DNA of 64,000 nucleotides, from NCBI RefSeq assembly GCF_011493005.1, contig NZ_CP049156.1:2728001-2792000 (forward strand), in the 5' to 3' direction. This document shows positions 51,907 through 61,038 of the stretch, piece by piece (position 1 is the first letter of the stretch; each line of letters begins with the position of its first letter). The notes under the pieces were generated by a model. The model saw only the letters and a list, made by a program, of their open reading frames with translations. It was not told where the DNA came from and searched no databases. Source of the stretch: Caballeronia sp. SBC1 (lineage in GTDB: Bacteria; Pseudomonadota; Gammaproteobacteria; Burkholderiales; Burkholderiaceae). The translations under genes were made by a program, and so were the position numbers.

Positions 51907-52497
51907 CTAAGCCTTGAGCAACACCACCGTCAGCGAGCGCACACCTTGCGCGCCGCGAATCAGCACACCTTCAATATCCGCCGTCGCCGATGGCCCCGTC
52001 ACCAACACCGCATAACGCGCGGCCTTGAAGTCATCGCGCCGATACGCATCCTGCAGTCCATCCACGATTTGCGCTGGATCGAGCAGCACGATCAGATGCT
52101 GCACCAGATAGCCGATCGAATTGACAATGTATTCGTCCTCGCTGAACCACACCGAGCCGGTTTCGGCCACGCCGAAGCGCGCGCGCACCACGCCTGCATC
52201 GACGTCCTGAAGAAGCGCAGGCGACATATCGGCGGCCAGCGCACGATTCCCTTCGATACCCGGCACAGCCGACGCAACTATCGCATCCGGGCCAAAACGG
52301 TCGCTGAGCAGCGTACGCACCGTATCGAGCGATTCACCTTCGACCACCGTCCCGCCCATCGCGGCCAAGGCGGTGCGGAAGCGTTCGAGGCGCTCACCGG
52401 GCGGGGTATCGAAGAGCGGTACGTCCGGACGCGGCCTTGCAGCCGGTTGCGCCGCGCGGATCTTCGCGAGAAAACTTTCACGTGTGGTCGTGGTCAT
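51907..52497 (-). CDS. lutC: Lactate utilization protein C
   Basis: LutC is a subunit of the LutABC (LldEFG) complex oxidising L-lactate to pyruvate. Starting at MTTTTRESFLAKIRAAQPAA it has 196 residues and the LutC/YkgG core: GVAETGSVWFSEDEYIVNSI near 117 and LVTGPSATADIEGVLIRGAQ near 165. The frame is open 28 codons upstream, but that part overlaps lutB. Its ATG overlaps the lutB stop (ATGA). Confidence 0.93.
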   Translation of the reverse strand: MTTTTRESFLAKIRAAQPAARPRPDVPLFDTPPGERLERFRTALAAMGGTVVEGESLDTVRTLLSDRFGPDAIVASAVPGIEGNRALAADMSPALLQDVDAGVVRARFGVAETGSVWFSEDEYIVNSIGYLVQHLIVLLDPAQIVDGLQDAYRRDDFKAARYAVLVTGPSATADIEGVLIRGAQGVRSLTVVLLKA

Positions 52498-53903
52498 TTC
52501 TTGCCTGCCTTGCGATTTTTCTTGTACCACTCGTGGAACGTTTCCGCGGGCGTTTCGGGCAGGTCGCGGTGACGCCCCCAAATGTTCAGCGGGTTATAGA
52601 GCACGAAGTTGGGCAACCGCTTGAGCGCGCCGCCGAGCGACGCGACCGTGCCTCGATACAGCGTCGGACTGGCAAGCAGGCGCCCTGCCATCTTCAGCAC
52701 TTCCTGCTTCACGAACGGCACTTCGTGATTCGCCGCAATCACTTCGCGCCACTTGTAGATCTGCTCGTGAATGTTGACCTTCGTGGGACAGACGTTGGTG
52801 CAACTGCCATTAAGCGTCGATGCAAACGGCAAGCTGCTGAAGCGTTTCATATCGTAAGTAGGATTGATGATCGCGCCGATCGGCCCCGAATACGTAAAGC
52901 CGTACGACAAGCCGCCGCTTCGCCGATACACCGGACACGTATTCATGCACGCGCCGCAGCGGATGCATTTGAGCGAATACCAGAAGTCTTCCATCGCGAG
53001 GCGTTCGGAACGGCCGTGATCGACAAGGATGTAATGCATCTCCGAGCCCGGTCGAGGGGCGCGAAAATGCGAGGTGTATTGCGTGATCGGTGACCCGAGC
53101 GCACTGCGCGACAGCATGCGAATGAACACGCCGAGATCGGAGATTCTGGGAATCAGCTTTTCGATACCGATCGATGCAATGTGCAACGGCGGCACATTCG
53201 CGGACAAATCCGCGTTGCCCTCGTTCGTGCACACCACGACCGTTCCCGTCTCCGCCACCGCGAAGTTGCAGCCTGTCATGCCCGCGGTCTTTTCGCGTAC
53301 GAAATACGGTCGCGTGTTCATGCGCTGGCTTTCGGCGAGATAGTGGATGTCGCTGTTCTTGGGATCGGTGCCGATCGTGCGGCCGAACAACTCGGCAACG
53401 TCGGCGCGCAGTTTATGCACGGCGGGCACCACCATGTGGCTCGGATCCTGGTTATCCAGTTGCTGGATGCGCTCGCCGAGATCCGTTTCCATCACCGTGA
53501 TGCCGCGCGGCTCGATGTACTCGCGCATCTTGCATTCATCGGTGAGCATGGATTTGCTTTTGACAAGCGTGGTGAGACCGCGCTCGGACATCAGCTTGTA
53601 GACGATCTCGTTGTGCTCTTCCGCCGTCGATGCGTAATGCACGATCACGCCGTGCGACTCGGCCTGGGTGATGAACTGGTCGAGGTAATCGGCGAGATTC
53701 GAGAGCGTGTGCTCCTTGATCCCCGATGCCAGGTCGCGCAGCGTCTCCCACTCGGGCATGCCGTGGGCTTGGGCGTCGCGTTTGCTGCGCAGGTCCCAGA
53801 GGCGTTTATCGTGGAAAGCAACGTGATCTTCCTTCGCGATAAACGCGCCCGCCGCCTTCGCGTGATCGAGCCGCTTGCTTTTGCCCTTCGCAGCGTCGCT
53901 CAT
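52494..53903 (-). CDS. lutB: Lactate utilization iron-sulfur protein B
   Basis: The LutB subunit carries Fe-S clusters for electron transfer from lactate. The 469-residue protein begins MSDAAKGKSKRLDHAKAAGA. It has the family core with TGCNFAVAETGTVVVCTNEG near 205 and cluster ligands CIRCGACMNTCPVYRRSGG near 325 and CTNVCPTKV near 380. The open frame extends 71 codons upstream into lutA; the start overlapping the lutA stop (ATGA) is used. Confidence 0.94.
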   Translation of the reverse strand: MSDAAKGKSKRLDHAKAAGAFIAKEDHVAFHDKRLWDLRSKRDAQAHGMPEWETLRDLASGIKEHTLSNLADYLDQFITQAESHGVIVHYASTAEEHNEIVYKLMSERGLTTLVKSKSMLTDECKMREYIEPRGITVMETDLGERIQQLDNQDPSHMVVPAVHKLRADVAELFGRTIGTDPKNSDIHYLAESQRMNTRPYFVREKTAGMTGCNFAVAETGTVVVCTNEGNADLSANVPPLHIASIGIEKLIPRISDLGVFIRMLSRSALGSPITQYTSHFRAPRPGSEMHYILVDHGRSERLAMEDFWYSLKCIRCGACMNTCPVYRRSGGLSYGFTYSGPIGAIINPTYDMKRFSSLPFASTLNGSCTNVCPTKVNIHEQIYKWREVIAANHEVPFVKQEVLKMAGRLLASPTLYRGTVASLGGALKRLPNFVLYNPLNIWGRHRDLPETPAETFHEWYKKNRKAGKK

Positions 53904-54643
53904 GAGCGTGCTCCGTTCAGGATCTGGGCGATATGGATAAAACGGGCATCGAGTTTCAGGCGTTCGGCGCAGCCTTGCTGATGCATGAGGCATGACATAT
54001 CGCCTGAGACGATATATTGCGCGCCCGCACCGAGGTGATCGCGGACCTTGTCCTGCCCCATCCTCACCGATACCGCTTCTTCCGTCACTGAAAATGTGCC
54101 GCCGAACCCGCAGCATTCGTCGGGGCGGGTGGGCGTGACGAATTCGATGCCTTTAACGCCTTCCAGCAGCGCGCGGGGTTTGGAAAACGGCGCCCCGCCA
54201 ATCTCGGATGCCGATACTTCACGCAAATGCCGGATAGCGCTGCAGCTATTGTGCAATCCCACGCGGTGGGGAAATTCGGCCCACGGGAATTCGCGCACCT
54301 TGAGGACATCGTGGAGAAATTCGACGAGTTCGTAGGCGCTCGTCCGAACCTTGCGCACGGACGCCGTCTGCTCGATAGCGGTCAGATGTTCGCGTACGTG
54401 ATGAATACAACTCGCGGATGGGCCGACCACGTAGTCGTAATCCGCGAAATTGCGGGCGAACACGCGCTCCGCGCCGGCCGCTTCCTTTTGCGCGCCGCTG
54501 TTCGCCATTGGCTGGCCGCAGCAGGTTTGTTCCTCAGGGTAATCAACTTCCAGCCCCAGGCGTTCGAGCAATTCGAGTGTCGCGATGCCAACTTCGGGAT
54601 AGAACGCATCGATGAAACAGGGCACGAACAGGGCGACTTTCAT
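53900..54643 (-). CDS. lutA: Lactate utilization protein A (CCG-domain)
   Basis: The 247-residue subunit has two CCG-type cluster motifs, EEQTCCGQPMANSG near 60 and PDECCGFGGTFSV near 190, typical of LutA/LldE. It begins MKVALFVPCFIDAFYPEVGI, the usual LutA start. It is the first gene of lutABC, all three overlapping by 4 bp. A divergent regulator and a TTGGTCTGACCAA palindrome lie directly upstream. Confidence 0.95.
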   Translation of the reverse strand: MKVALFVPCFIDAFYPEVGIATLELLERLGLEVDYPEEQTCCGQPMANSGAQKEAAGAERVFARNFADYDYVVGPSASCIHHVREHLTAIEQTASVRKVRTSAYELVEFLHDVLKVREFPWAEFPHRVGLHNSCSAIRHLREVSASEIGGAPFSKPRALLEGVKGIEFVTPTRPDECCGFGGTFSVTEEAVSVRMGQDKVRDHLGAGAQYIVSGDMSCLMHQQGCAERLKLDARFIHIAQILNGARS

Positions 54644-54701
54644 TGGATTGAAAAATGTGAGGAGCCTGAAAACCGAAGGATTTCACCGCTCTTGGTCAGC
54701 T

Positions 54702-54714
54702 TGGTCTGACCAAG
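54702..54714. promoter_or_regulatory. Palindromic operator between lutABC and its regulator
   Basis: TTGGTCTGACCAA is a perfect 13-bp palindrome matching the FadR/LldR operator pattern T-N-G-T-N3-A-C-N-A. It is preceded by CTTGGTCAG, a second partial half-site. It lies in the 147-bp divergent gap and can control both directions. Confidence 0.75.
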
Positions 54715-54790
54715 ACTTTAAAGTTTGCGATCTTTCATGTCAAACTAGGAGAAACATCGAGCCGTTTTTTACCCACTTTTCTGCGCACTC

Positions 54791-55594
54791 ATGCCTTTTC
54801 AACCCGTCCATTCCTACACCCGCACGCGCATTGCTGACGTCGTCTCCGACCAGATCCGGGCGTTGATCGCGAGCGGTGCATTAACGCCCGGGCAACGTCT
54901 CCCCGCCGAACGCGATCTCGCGGAACAACTCAACGTCTCGCGTCCCTCGTTGCGTGAAGCGCTGATCCGGCTGGAATCGGATGGATTTATCCAGGCTGCC
55001 GCGCGCAGCGGCTTTGTTGTATCGGATGTCACCGCCCCGCTCGTATCCGCGCCGCTCGCCGCTCTGCTAAGCCAGCATCCGACCGCCAGCGCGGACGTCC
55101 TGGAACTCCGCCACGGCCTCGAATCCCTTGCAACGGGCTACGCGGCTGAACGCGCGACCGCAGGCGATCTGGTGCGTATCACCGAAGCGTTCAACGCACT
55201 CAAAACCGCCGCCATCGAGCCAAAACGCACGCGCATTGCGGAACACGACGCGGCGTTCCATCTCGCCATCGCCGATGCCACCCACAACCTCGCCCTCGCC
55301 CACGTGATGCACGGCCTGCAAGAACTCGTGCGCGAATCAATGCTGACGTCGCATAGGCTGGTGGATTACGACAACGACGTGGAAGCGAACTTGCTGGCGC
55401 AACATCAAGCCATCTTCGATGCCATCCTCGCCCGCGACCCGCTGCGCGCCCGCGAAGCTGCTGGCACTCACTTGGACTACGTCAGCCAGCTTTATCGCGA
55501 CCGCTTACTCCGCTTACCCAAGCCGGAAACAACCCGCCATCCTGCTAAAACTGCAAAAACCGCAAAAAGCCAGAATCCGGAGACCACGCCATGA
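54791..55594 (+). CDS. lldR: FadR-family GntR regulator (LldR/LutR-type)
   Basis: The 267-residue regulator has a winged HTH (ASGALTPGQRLPAERDLAEQ then LNVSRPSLREALIRLESDGF, about 28-70) and an FCD effector domain (DVLELRHGLESLATGYAAER near 105; AEHDAAFHLAIADATHN near 155 with the metal-binding His). Its divergent position to lutABC and the shared palindrome suggest L-lactate-responsive repression. The last 30 residues (TTRHPAKTAKTAKSQNPETT) are low-complexity. The stop overlaps the epimerase start (ATGA). Confidence 0.87.
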   Translation: MPFQPVHSYTRTRIADVVSDQIRALIASGALTPGQRLPAERDLAEQLNVSRPSLREALIRLESDGFIQAAARSGFVVSDVTAPLVSAPLAALLSQHPTASADVLELRHGLESLATGYAAERATAGDLVRITEAFNALKTAAIEPKRTRIAEHDAAFHLAIADATHNLALAHVMHGLQELVRESMLTSHRLVDYDNDVEANLLAQHQAIFDAILARDPLRAREAAGTHLDYVSQLYRDRLLRLPKPETTRHPAKTAKTAKSQNPETTP

Positions 55595-56652
55595 CAATTT
55601 CAAGCGCCCACTGGGGCGATCTCGCCGACGGCACGCCCGTCGATCTTCACACGCTCAGCCACGACAACGGCTTGCGGGTATCGGTGACAAATCTGGGCGC
55701 GGCCCTCGTCTCATGGTTCGCGCCGGATCGCGACGGCCATCTCGCGGATATCCTCCTCGGCCACGACACCCCCGCCGCTTACACCACCGGCACCGCTTAC
55801 ATGGGCGCGATCGTCGGGCGCTGGGCGAACCGCATTGCGGACGCACGCTTTTCCCTGGATGGCGTGGAGTATCAGCTCGAAGCCAATCAGCCGCCGAACT
55901 CACTGCACGGCGGCTTCCAGGGCTTCAGCCACAAGCTGTGGCAAGCGCGGCATACCGAGGACGCGTTGGTCCTCACGCTGGAATCGCCCGCTGGTGATAG
56001 CGGTTTTCCCGGCGCGCTCACCGTTCAGGTGACGTACACGTTCAGCGACGCGGGCGCACTCACGATCATCTACGATGCCTTCACGGATGCTCCCACGCCG
56101 CTCAATCTCACGAACCACGCGTACTTCAACTTGTCGGGCGTGGACTCGACGACTATTGATGACCACGAGATCGAGCTTGCCGCCGATCAGTTTTTTGCCA
56201 TCGACGAACACACGATCCCGACCAAGCTGGAAGACGTTGCCGATACCCCGTTCGACTTCCGTACTGCTGCGCCTCTCGGACCGCGTCTCCATACCCGCGA
56301 CAACGAGCAAGTGACGCTGGCGGGCGGCGGGATTGACCATTGTTTTGTGTTGCGCACTGAAGCGCCGGTCACCGAACTGCCGGAAATGCGGCGTGTCGCG
56401 GCCGTTTATCATCCGGGCAGCGGACGCGAACTGATTGTCTCGACCACCGAGCGCGGTTTGGTGTTCTACACCAGCAACAATCTTGAAGGCGTGCCGGGCA
56501 AGCATGGTCTGACCTATCACAAGCACGGCGCGCTCTGTCTCGAAGCGGGCGGCTTTCCAAATCAGATCAATATGGATGACGCGGAAGATGTCGTGTTGCG
56601 CCCCAACGAGCGATATAGGCAAATCACGCGCTACGCCATGCGTGTAAGGTAA
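55591..56652 (+). CDS. galM: Aldose 1-epimerase
   Basis: GalM interconverts alpha and beta anomers of aldoses. The 353-residue galactose-mutarotase-fold protein has GRWANRIADARFSLDG near 75, the catalytic His in NLTNHAYFNLSG near 175, and the catalytic Glu in CLEAGGFPNQIN near 315. It is coupled to the upstream regulator gene (ATGA), an unexpected pairing with the lactate locus. The specific sugar substrate is unknown. Confidence 0.93.
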   Translation: MTISSAHWGDLADGTPVDLHTLSHDNGLRVSVTNLGAALVSWFAPDRDGHLADILLGHDTPAAYTTGTAYMGAIVGRWANRIADARFSLDGVEYQLEANQPPNSLHGGFQGFSHKLWQARHTEDALVLTLESPAGDSGFPGALTVQVTYTFSDAGALTIIYDAFTDAPTPLNLTNHAYFNLSGVDSTTIDDHEIELAADQFFAIDEHTIPTKLEDVADTPFDFRTAAPLGPRLHTRDNEQVTLAGGGIDHCFVLRTEAPVTELPEMRRVAAVYHPGSGRELIVSTTERGLVFYTSNNLEGVPGKHGLTYHKHGALCLEAGGFPNQINMDDAEDVVLRPNERYRQITRYAMRVR

Positions 56653-56780
56653 GAACGTGCCACCCGCCATGCCGCTGATAGGACCCCGCCTACAGTCGAA
56701 TAGGACTGTGACGGGCATCGGCGGGCGGACCTCTCATCGATACTGAATTCATTGAATCAGAGATCGAATGGAGGAAGACA

Positions 56781-56855
56781 ATGCCTTATCTACTGGGATG
56801 GCTGCTTGGTGTGCCGGTGATCGTGTTGGTGATCCTGTATCTGATCTTTCACTGA
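56781..56855 (+). CDS. 24-residue membrane miniprotein
   Basis: The frame ATG 56781 to TGA 56855 encodes MPYLLGWLLGVPVIVLVILY and then LIFH, a single hydrophobic helix. A strong GGAGG ribosome-binding site lies 7 nt before the ATG, and the peptide has no charged residue except the terminal His. Very short one-helix proteins of this kind are plausible inner-membrane peptides. The good ribosome-binding site and clean composition make it likely to be real. Its function is unknown. Confidence 0.65.
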   Translation: MPYLLGWLLGVPVIVLVILYLIFH

Positions 56856-56974
56856 TCGCTGCACTACGCACAATATTGAACGTGAAAGCGCGAGACGCGG
56901 GTTCACGTGGATTGAACGAAGGCGTCGTTACAATACGACGCCTTTTTCAATTCCTCATTCCCCGAAGGATTCCG

Positions 56975-57457
56975 ATGAAACGCGCTCTCTTCGCCTTGAC
57001 GTTCATGACGTCGTTTGTTGCGTTGCTTGCTGCGCCTGCCCTGCATGCCGAGGAGATAGCCAGCGTCAACACGAATTTCCGCTTTACCGGCTCGGACCGT
57101 GTCACGGTCGAGGCTTACGATGACCCGGCTGTCACGGGCGTCACGTGTTACGTCTCCCGCGCGCGCACGGGCGGGGTTAAAGGAACGCTTGGAATAGCCG
57201 AAGACCCGTCTGAGGCATCGATTGCTTGCCGCCAGGTCGCGCCGATCAAGATCGATGCACCGCTCAAGCAGAAATCCGATGTGTTCTCGGAACGTATGTC
57301 GTTCATTTTCAAGACGCTGCATGTGGTGCGTATTGTCGATGCCAAGCGCAATACGCTGGTTTATCTGACGTATAGCGACCGGATTACCACCGGCAGCGCG
57401 AAGAACAGCGTGACAGCCGTGCCAATGCCTGCGGGCACGACCATTCCCGTCAAATAA
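56975..57457 (+). CDS. creA: CreA family periplasmic protein
   Basis: The 160-residue protein has a signal peptide (MKRALFALTFMTSFVALLAAPALHA) and the CreA core: FRFTGSDRVTVEAYDDPAVT, GVTCYVSRARTGGVKGTLGI, SIACRQVAPI and VFSERMSFIFKTLHVVRIVD. The two Cys (C59 in VTCYV, and C in IACRQ) probably form a disulphide. The frame is open upstream, but the ATG of MKRALF starts the signal peptide. CreA is widely conserved with unknown molecular role. Confidence 0.93.
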   Translation: MKRALFALTFMTSFVALLAAPALHAEEIASVNTNFRFTGSDRVTVEAYDDPAVTGVTCYVSRARTGGVKGTLGIAEDPSEASIACRQVAPIKIDAPLKQKSDVFSERMSFIFKTLHVVRIVDAKRNTLVYLTYSDRITTGSAKNSVTAVPMPAGTTIPVK

Positions 57458-57625
57458 GACGAGAGCGCCGGTTGGCCAGCCTTCGACTGAATAATTGAAA
57501 GCTGGCCTAAAGTTTTCCCTCCCCGCGCCGATATACAGACGAACGGCCGTCGCCCTCATGGCAACGCCGACTGTCTTCCCGCGCCGGTTCAGACCGACAA
57601 GCGGGATCGGGAACCGGGAAACATC

Positions 57626-58390
57626 ATGGGTCAGATCACCCTTTCATTCAAAGACGAGACGATCGCGGCGCTACGTCGCGACTTCGAGACGTTGATTCGT
57701 CTGTCGCTCAAGTTCGACCCCCAATTCGTCACGCCCACGTTCGAAGATTTCCTGCGCGCAAAACTGCTCGACAACCCCACGCCGCTCACCGAACTGGCTG
57801 TCCAGCGAATGCTGCAAAACGGTCAGTACGCGTGGGCGAAACGGGCACTCGACAAGGAGTTTCCGGACGTCGTCGAAATGATGATGCGTCAAGCCGCGGA
57901 ACACGGTTTCGGCTTCGCGGTGCGCTCGGACTGGAAACCGGACGATCTCGTGAAGGCATCGCGCGCGTGGGCCACGGCTATCGTGACCGAAGCGAACGGC
58001 GACCCGACGCAGATAGACACGCTCGCGGCCCAGATCAAGGAAGCGGCATCGGACATCCAGGAACTGGAGATGAAAATGCAGACGCCCGCATGGCGTCTCG
58101 CCGACTCACTGCGTCAACGCGTGTACGAAACCAAGATTGCGACCGAACACAGTGTGGGATCGACATCGCGCGAGAAGCTCGGTGAATTGCGCTGCCTGCT
58201 GCGCCTTGGCATGTTTCATGGGTCGATATCGAAGCAGGAAGCGCAGCAAGTGCTCGAGCAGATACGCATGATCAAGCCGGAGATTTTTATTGAAGAGCCA
58301 TACGACGGTTTCACCCGCTTCGGCAACTGGCTGCGTGCGATTTTCACGCCGGAGCGCAAAGCGCCAAAGCCTTCGCGCGCTGAGCGTTGA
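57626..58390 (+). CDS. Protein of unknown function, mostly helical
   Basis: The 254-residue protein has no recognised family. The N-terminus MGQITLSFKDETIAALRRDF is followed by a helical body. A coiled-coil-like stretch (IDTLAAQIKEAASDIQELEM, about 132-151) lies in the middle. The C-terminus is basic (FTPERKAPKPSRAER). No signal peptide or membrane helix is seen. The stop converges on the UvrD-family helicase gene with 27 bp between them. Confidence 0.7.
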   Translation: MGQITLSFKDETIAALRRDFETLIRLSLKFDPQFVTPTFEDFLRAKLLDNPTPLTELAVQRMLQNGQYAWAKRALDKEFPDVVEMMMRQAAEHGFGFAVRSDWKPDDLVKASRAWATAIVTEANGDPTQIDTLAAQIKEAASDIQELEMKMQTPAWRLADSLRQRVYETKIATEHSVGSTSREKLGELRCLLRLGMFHGSISKQEAQQVLEQIRMIKPEIFIEEPYDGFTRFGNWLRAIFTPERKAPKPSRAER

Positions 58391-58417
58391 GCCGGTCCCG
58401 AGCTCAACTGAAGCCCT

Positions 58418-60556
58418 TCACTCCCACATCTTCTTGAGCCGCGCGGCGATATCGACTTTCGCCTTTGCTGCAGCGGCCAGCCCCGCCGCCGTCGGCGCGC
58501 TGGGCTCAGGGACCAGCGGCCACGCGCACGCTTCGAACTGCGGCATCAGATGTGCGGGAATGAATCGCGTGCGCGCCGCCCAGACATGCCGGTCACCCAT
58601 ATGCGTCTGGTTGTGCACGTAGAAACGCTGCGGCGTGACAATGTGCAAATCCTCTTTCGCACGTGTCATGGCGACGTACAACAGCCGCCGTTCTTCGTCG
58701 ATTTCCTCGTCGCTGCCCGTGCCCATATCGGACGGAATGCAGCCGTCCACGCCATTCAGCACGAACACGTTCTTCCACTCCTGGCCCTTGGCCGAATGGA
58801 TGGTGGAGAGAATCAGATAATCCTCATCGATAAGCGGAACACCCGATTCGTCGCTGGTGGCATCGGGCGGATCGAGCGTCAGTTCGGTGAGAAAACGCTC
58901 GCGCGTGGGATACGTGGATGCGATGCTTTCCATCTGCAACACGTCGCCATGCCGGATGGACGCGTCTTCGTGATTGCGCTCCAGATGGGGTTCGTACCAG
59001 CGCCGGATCATCTCGAACTCAGCGGGCCAGCCGCTTTCGCGCGCGCAAACCTTCGACATCATAGTGACGAGCGCCGGCCAGTCTTCGCTCGCGCGCAACG
59101 GCGCGGCGAATCCGGCTAACGCGGCCGGCGTGTCACTGCGCTCGGCCACCTGATCAAGCACGCGTCCGGCGATTGCCGGCCCCACTCCCGGCAGCAACTG
59201 CAGCACGCGAAACCCGGCCACGCGATCACGCGGGTTCTCACCCCAACGCAATACCGCGAGCACGTCCTTCACGTGAACGGAATCGAGAAACTTCAGCCCG
59301 CCGAACTTCACGAACGGAATGTTGCGCCGCGTGAGTTCGATTTCGAGCGCGGCGCTATGATGCGCGGCGCGAAACAGCACCGCTTGCTGCTTCAGCGTCA
59401 TGCCGCCTTCACGCGCCTCCAGCACCTGCTCGACGATATACCGCGCCTGATCGGCTTCGTCAGCCACCGAAACAATGCGCGGCCGTTGCGCCGAAGCCTT
59501 GTCGGTCCACAAGTTCTTCGTATAACGCTCGGCGGCGAGTCCGATCACCGCATTCGATGCCGCCAGAATGGGCTGCGTCGAGCGGTAATTGCGCTCGAGC
59601 GTCACGCATTTCGCGGGCGGATTGAAGTGACTCGGGAAGTCGAGGATATTGCGTACCGTCGCGCCGCGAAACGAATAGATGGACTGGGCGTCGTCACCGA
59701 CTACGGTCAGGCCGCGGCCGTCGGGTTTCATCGATAGCAGGATGGACGCCTGTAGCTTGTTCGTGTCCTGGTATTCATCGACGAGCACATGGTCGAAACG
59801 GCTCGACAGATCCGCGGCAATGGACGGCTCGGCAGCGAGATGCGACCAGTAGAGCAGCAAGTCGTCGTAGTCGAGCACGCTTTGCTGCTGCTTCGCGTTG
59901 ACGTACGCGGCGAACAACCGTCGCAGATCGTCCTCCCATTCGCGGCACCACGGGAACGCCTGGTCGAGCACCGTGGCAAGCGAAGCGCCGGTGTTGACCA
60001 CGCGCGAATAGATGGAGAAGCACGTGGACTTGGCCGGAAAGCGCTTTTCCTTCGCCGATAACCCGAGTTCATGCCGCACGAGGTTCATGAGATCGGCGGA
60101 ATCCTCGCGATCGTTGATGGTGAACGACGGCGACAACCCCACGAGATCCGCGTAATCGCGCAACAAACGCGCGCCCACGCTGTGGAAGGTCCCGGACCAC
60201 GTGAGGCCCTGCGCGATCACGCTCCGATTACCCAAAGCGTTCACCGCAATACGCGTCACGCGCCGGGTCATCTCGCTGGCTGCGCGCCGCGAGAACGTCA
60301 GCAAAAGTATTCGATGCGGGTCCGCGCCCTTCACCAGCAAATGCGCCACGCGATGCGCCAGCGTATTCGTCTTGCCCGATCCCGCCCCCGCGATCACCAA
60401 CAGCGCGCCGGCAGGGTCGCCAGCGTTCGATGCTTGCGTGCCGTACTCGACCGCTTCCCTTTGGGCGTCGTTCAGTTTGGTCAGGTACGACGCGATTTCT
60501 TCCCGCGCCGGCTTGGGCGCGAGATCGTCGTCGGTGGCGGAATTAAGCGTGAGCAC
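58418..60556 (-). CDS. UvrD/Rep-family ATP-dependent DNA helicase
   Basis: The 712-residue superfamily 1A helicase has Walker A VIAGAGSGKTNT at about 54-65, motif Ia RILLLTFSRRAASEMTRR, motif II VLVDEYQDTN near 255, motif III VVGDDAQSIYSFRGA near 280, motif IV LERNYRSTQPIL near 315, motif V LSTIHSAKGQEWKNVFV near 590 and motif VI ERRLLYVAMTRAKEDLHI near 635. It is shorter than RecB-like enzymes and has no nuclease domain. It could be a beta-proteobacterial UvrD paralogue; the exact role is unclear. Confidence 0.93.
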   Translation of the reverse strand: MLTLNSATDDDLAPKPAREEIASYLTKLNDAQREAVEYGTQASNAGDPAGALLVIAGAGSGKTNTLAHRVAHLLVKGADPHRILLLTFSRRAASEMTRRVTRIAVNALGNRSVIAQGLTWSGTFHSVGARLLRDYADLVGLSPSFTINDREDSADLMNLVRHELGLSAKEKRFPAKSTCFSIYSRVVNTGASLATVLDQAFPWCREWEDDLRRLFAAYVNAKQQQSVLDYDDLLLYWSHLAAEPSIAADLSSRFDHVLVDEYQDTNKLQASILLSMKPDGRGLTVVGDDAQSIYSFRGATVRNILDFPSHFNPPAKCVTLERNYRSTQPILAASNAVIGLAAERYTKNLWTDKASAQRPRIVSVADEADQARYIVEQVLEAREGGMTLKQQAVLFRAAHHSAALEIELTRRNIPFVKFGGLKFLDSVHVKDVLAVLRWGENPRDRVAGFRVLQLLPGVGPAIAGRVLDQVAERSDTPAALAGFAAPLRASEDWPALVTMMSKVCARESGWPAEFEMIRRWYEPHLERNHEDASIRHGDVLQMESIASTYPTRERFLTELTLDPPDATSDESGVPLIDEDYLILSTIHSAKGQEWKNVFVLNGVDGCIPSDMGTGSDEEIDEERRLLYVAMTRAKEDLHIVTPQRFYVHNQTHMGDRHVWAARTRFIPAHLMPQFEACAWPLVPEPSAPTAAGLAAAAKAKVDIAARLKKMWE

Positions 60557-60647
60557 GTCGCAAGGGCTTTAAAAAAGGGTGACGCACACTGTATATCCAT
60601 ACAACTCATTCACGCAAGCAACTGATGCAACAGGCTTTTGGCCCTAT

Positions 60648-60684
60648 AAAAAATGGCCCGGTGCGCTTACGCGCACCGGGCCAT
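60648..60684 (-). terminator. Terminator of the Ala/Lys-rich protein gene
   Basis: ATGGCCCGGTGCGC (60653-60666) pairs with GCGCACCGGGCCAT (60671-60684) around TTAC. The A-run on the left gives a T-run on the minus strand. Confidence 0.88.
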
Positions 60685-60716
60685 CGTCATTTCCCTGCAA
60701 CGGGATCTACCGCGAA

Positions 60717-60977
60717 TCAGTCCGCTTTCTTCGCGTTTTTCAGGTTCGCATCGGCGGCGGCTTCATTCGCCTTCGCCTGGGATTCCGTCTTTTTCTTGTC
60801 GGCCTTGGCCTGCGCTACATTTGCGTCCTTATCCGCTTCGGCCTGCTTCTTCGCCGCTTTCTTCTCGGCGTGCGTGGGTTCGGCCGTGGTCTGCGTCTGC
60901 GCGACCGACACAGTAGCGGCCGTCGCGAATGCGCCCGCGAGCAACGCTGCGAACAAGCGCTTCGTGGTCATGGTCAT
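60717..60977 (-). CDS. Small exported Ala/Lys-rich protein
   Basis: This 86-residue protein has a signal peptide (KRLFAALLAGAFATAATVSVAQ) and a mature part made almost only of Ala, Lys, Glu, Asp, Gln and Asn (HAEKKAAKKQAEADKDANVA). Such a mature part may form one long helix or be disordered. An AAGGAGG ribosome-binding site lies 5 nt before the ATG. A second exported protein of the same style follows upstream on the same strand. The function is unknown. Confidence 0.75.
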   Translation of the reverse strand: MTMTTKRLFAALLAGAFATAATVSVAQTQTTAEPTHAEKKAAKKQAEADKDANVAQAKADKKKTESQAKANEAAADANLKNAKKAD

Positions 60978-61038
60978 GAATTCCTCCTTACCAGCGGCCC
61001 CGCTTAAGGGGCCGCGTTCAATTCATCAAGCTTAAAAC

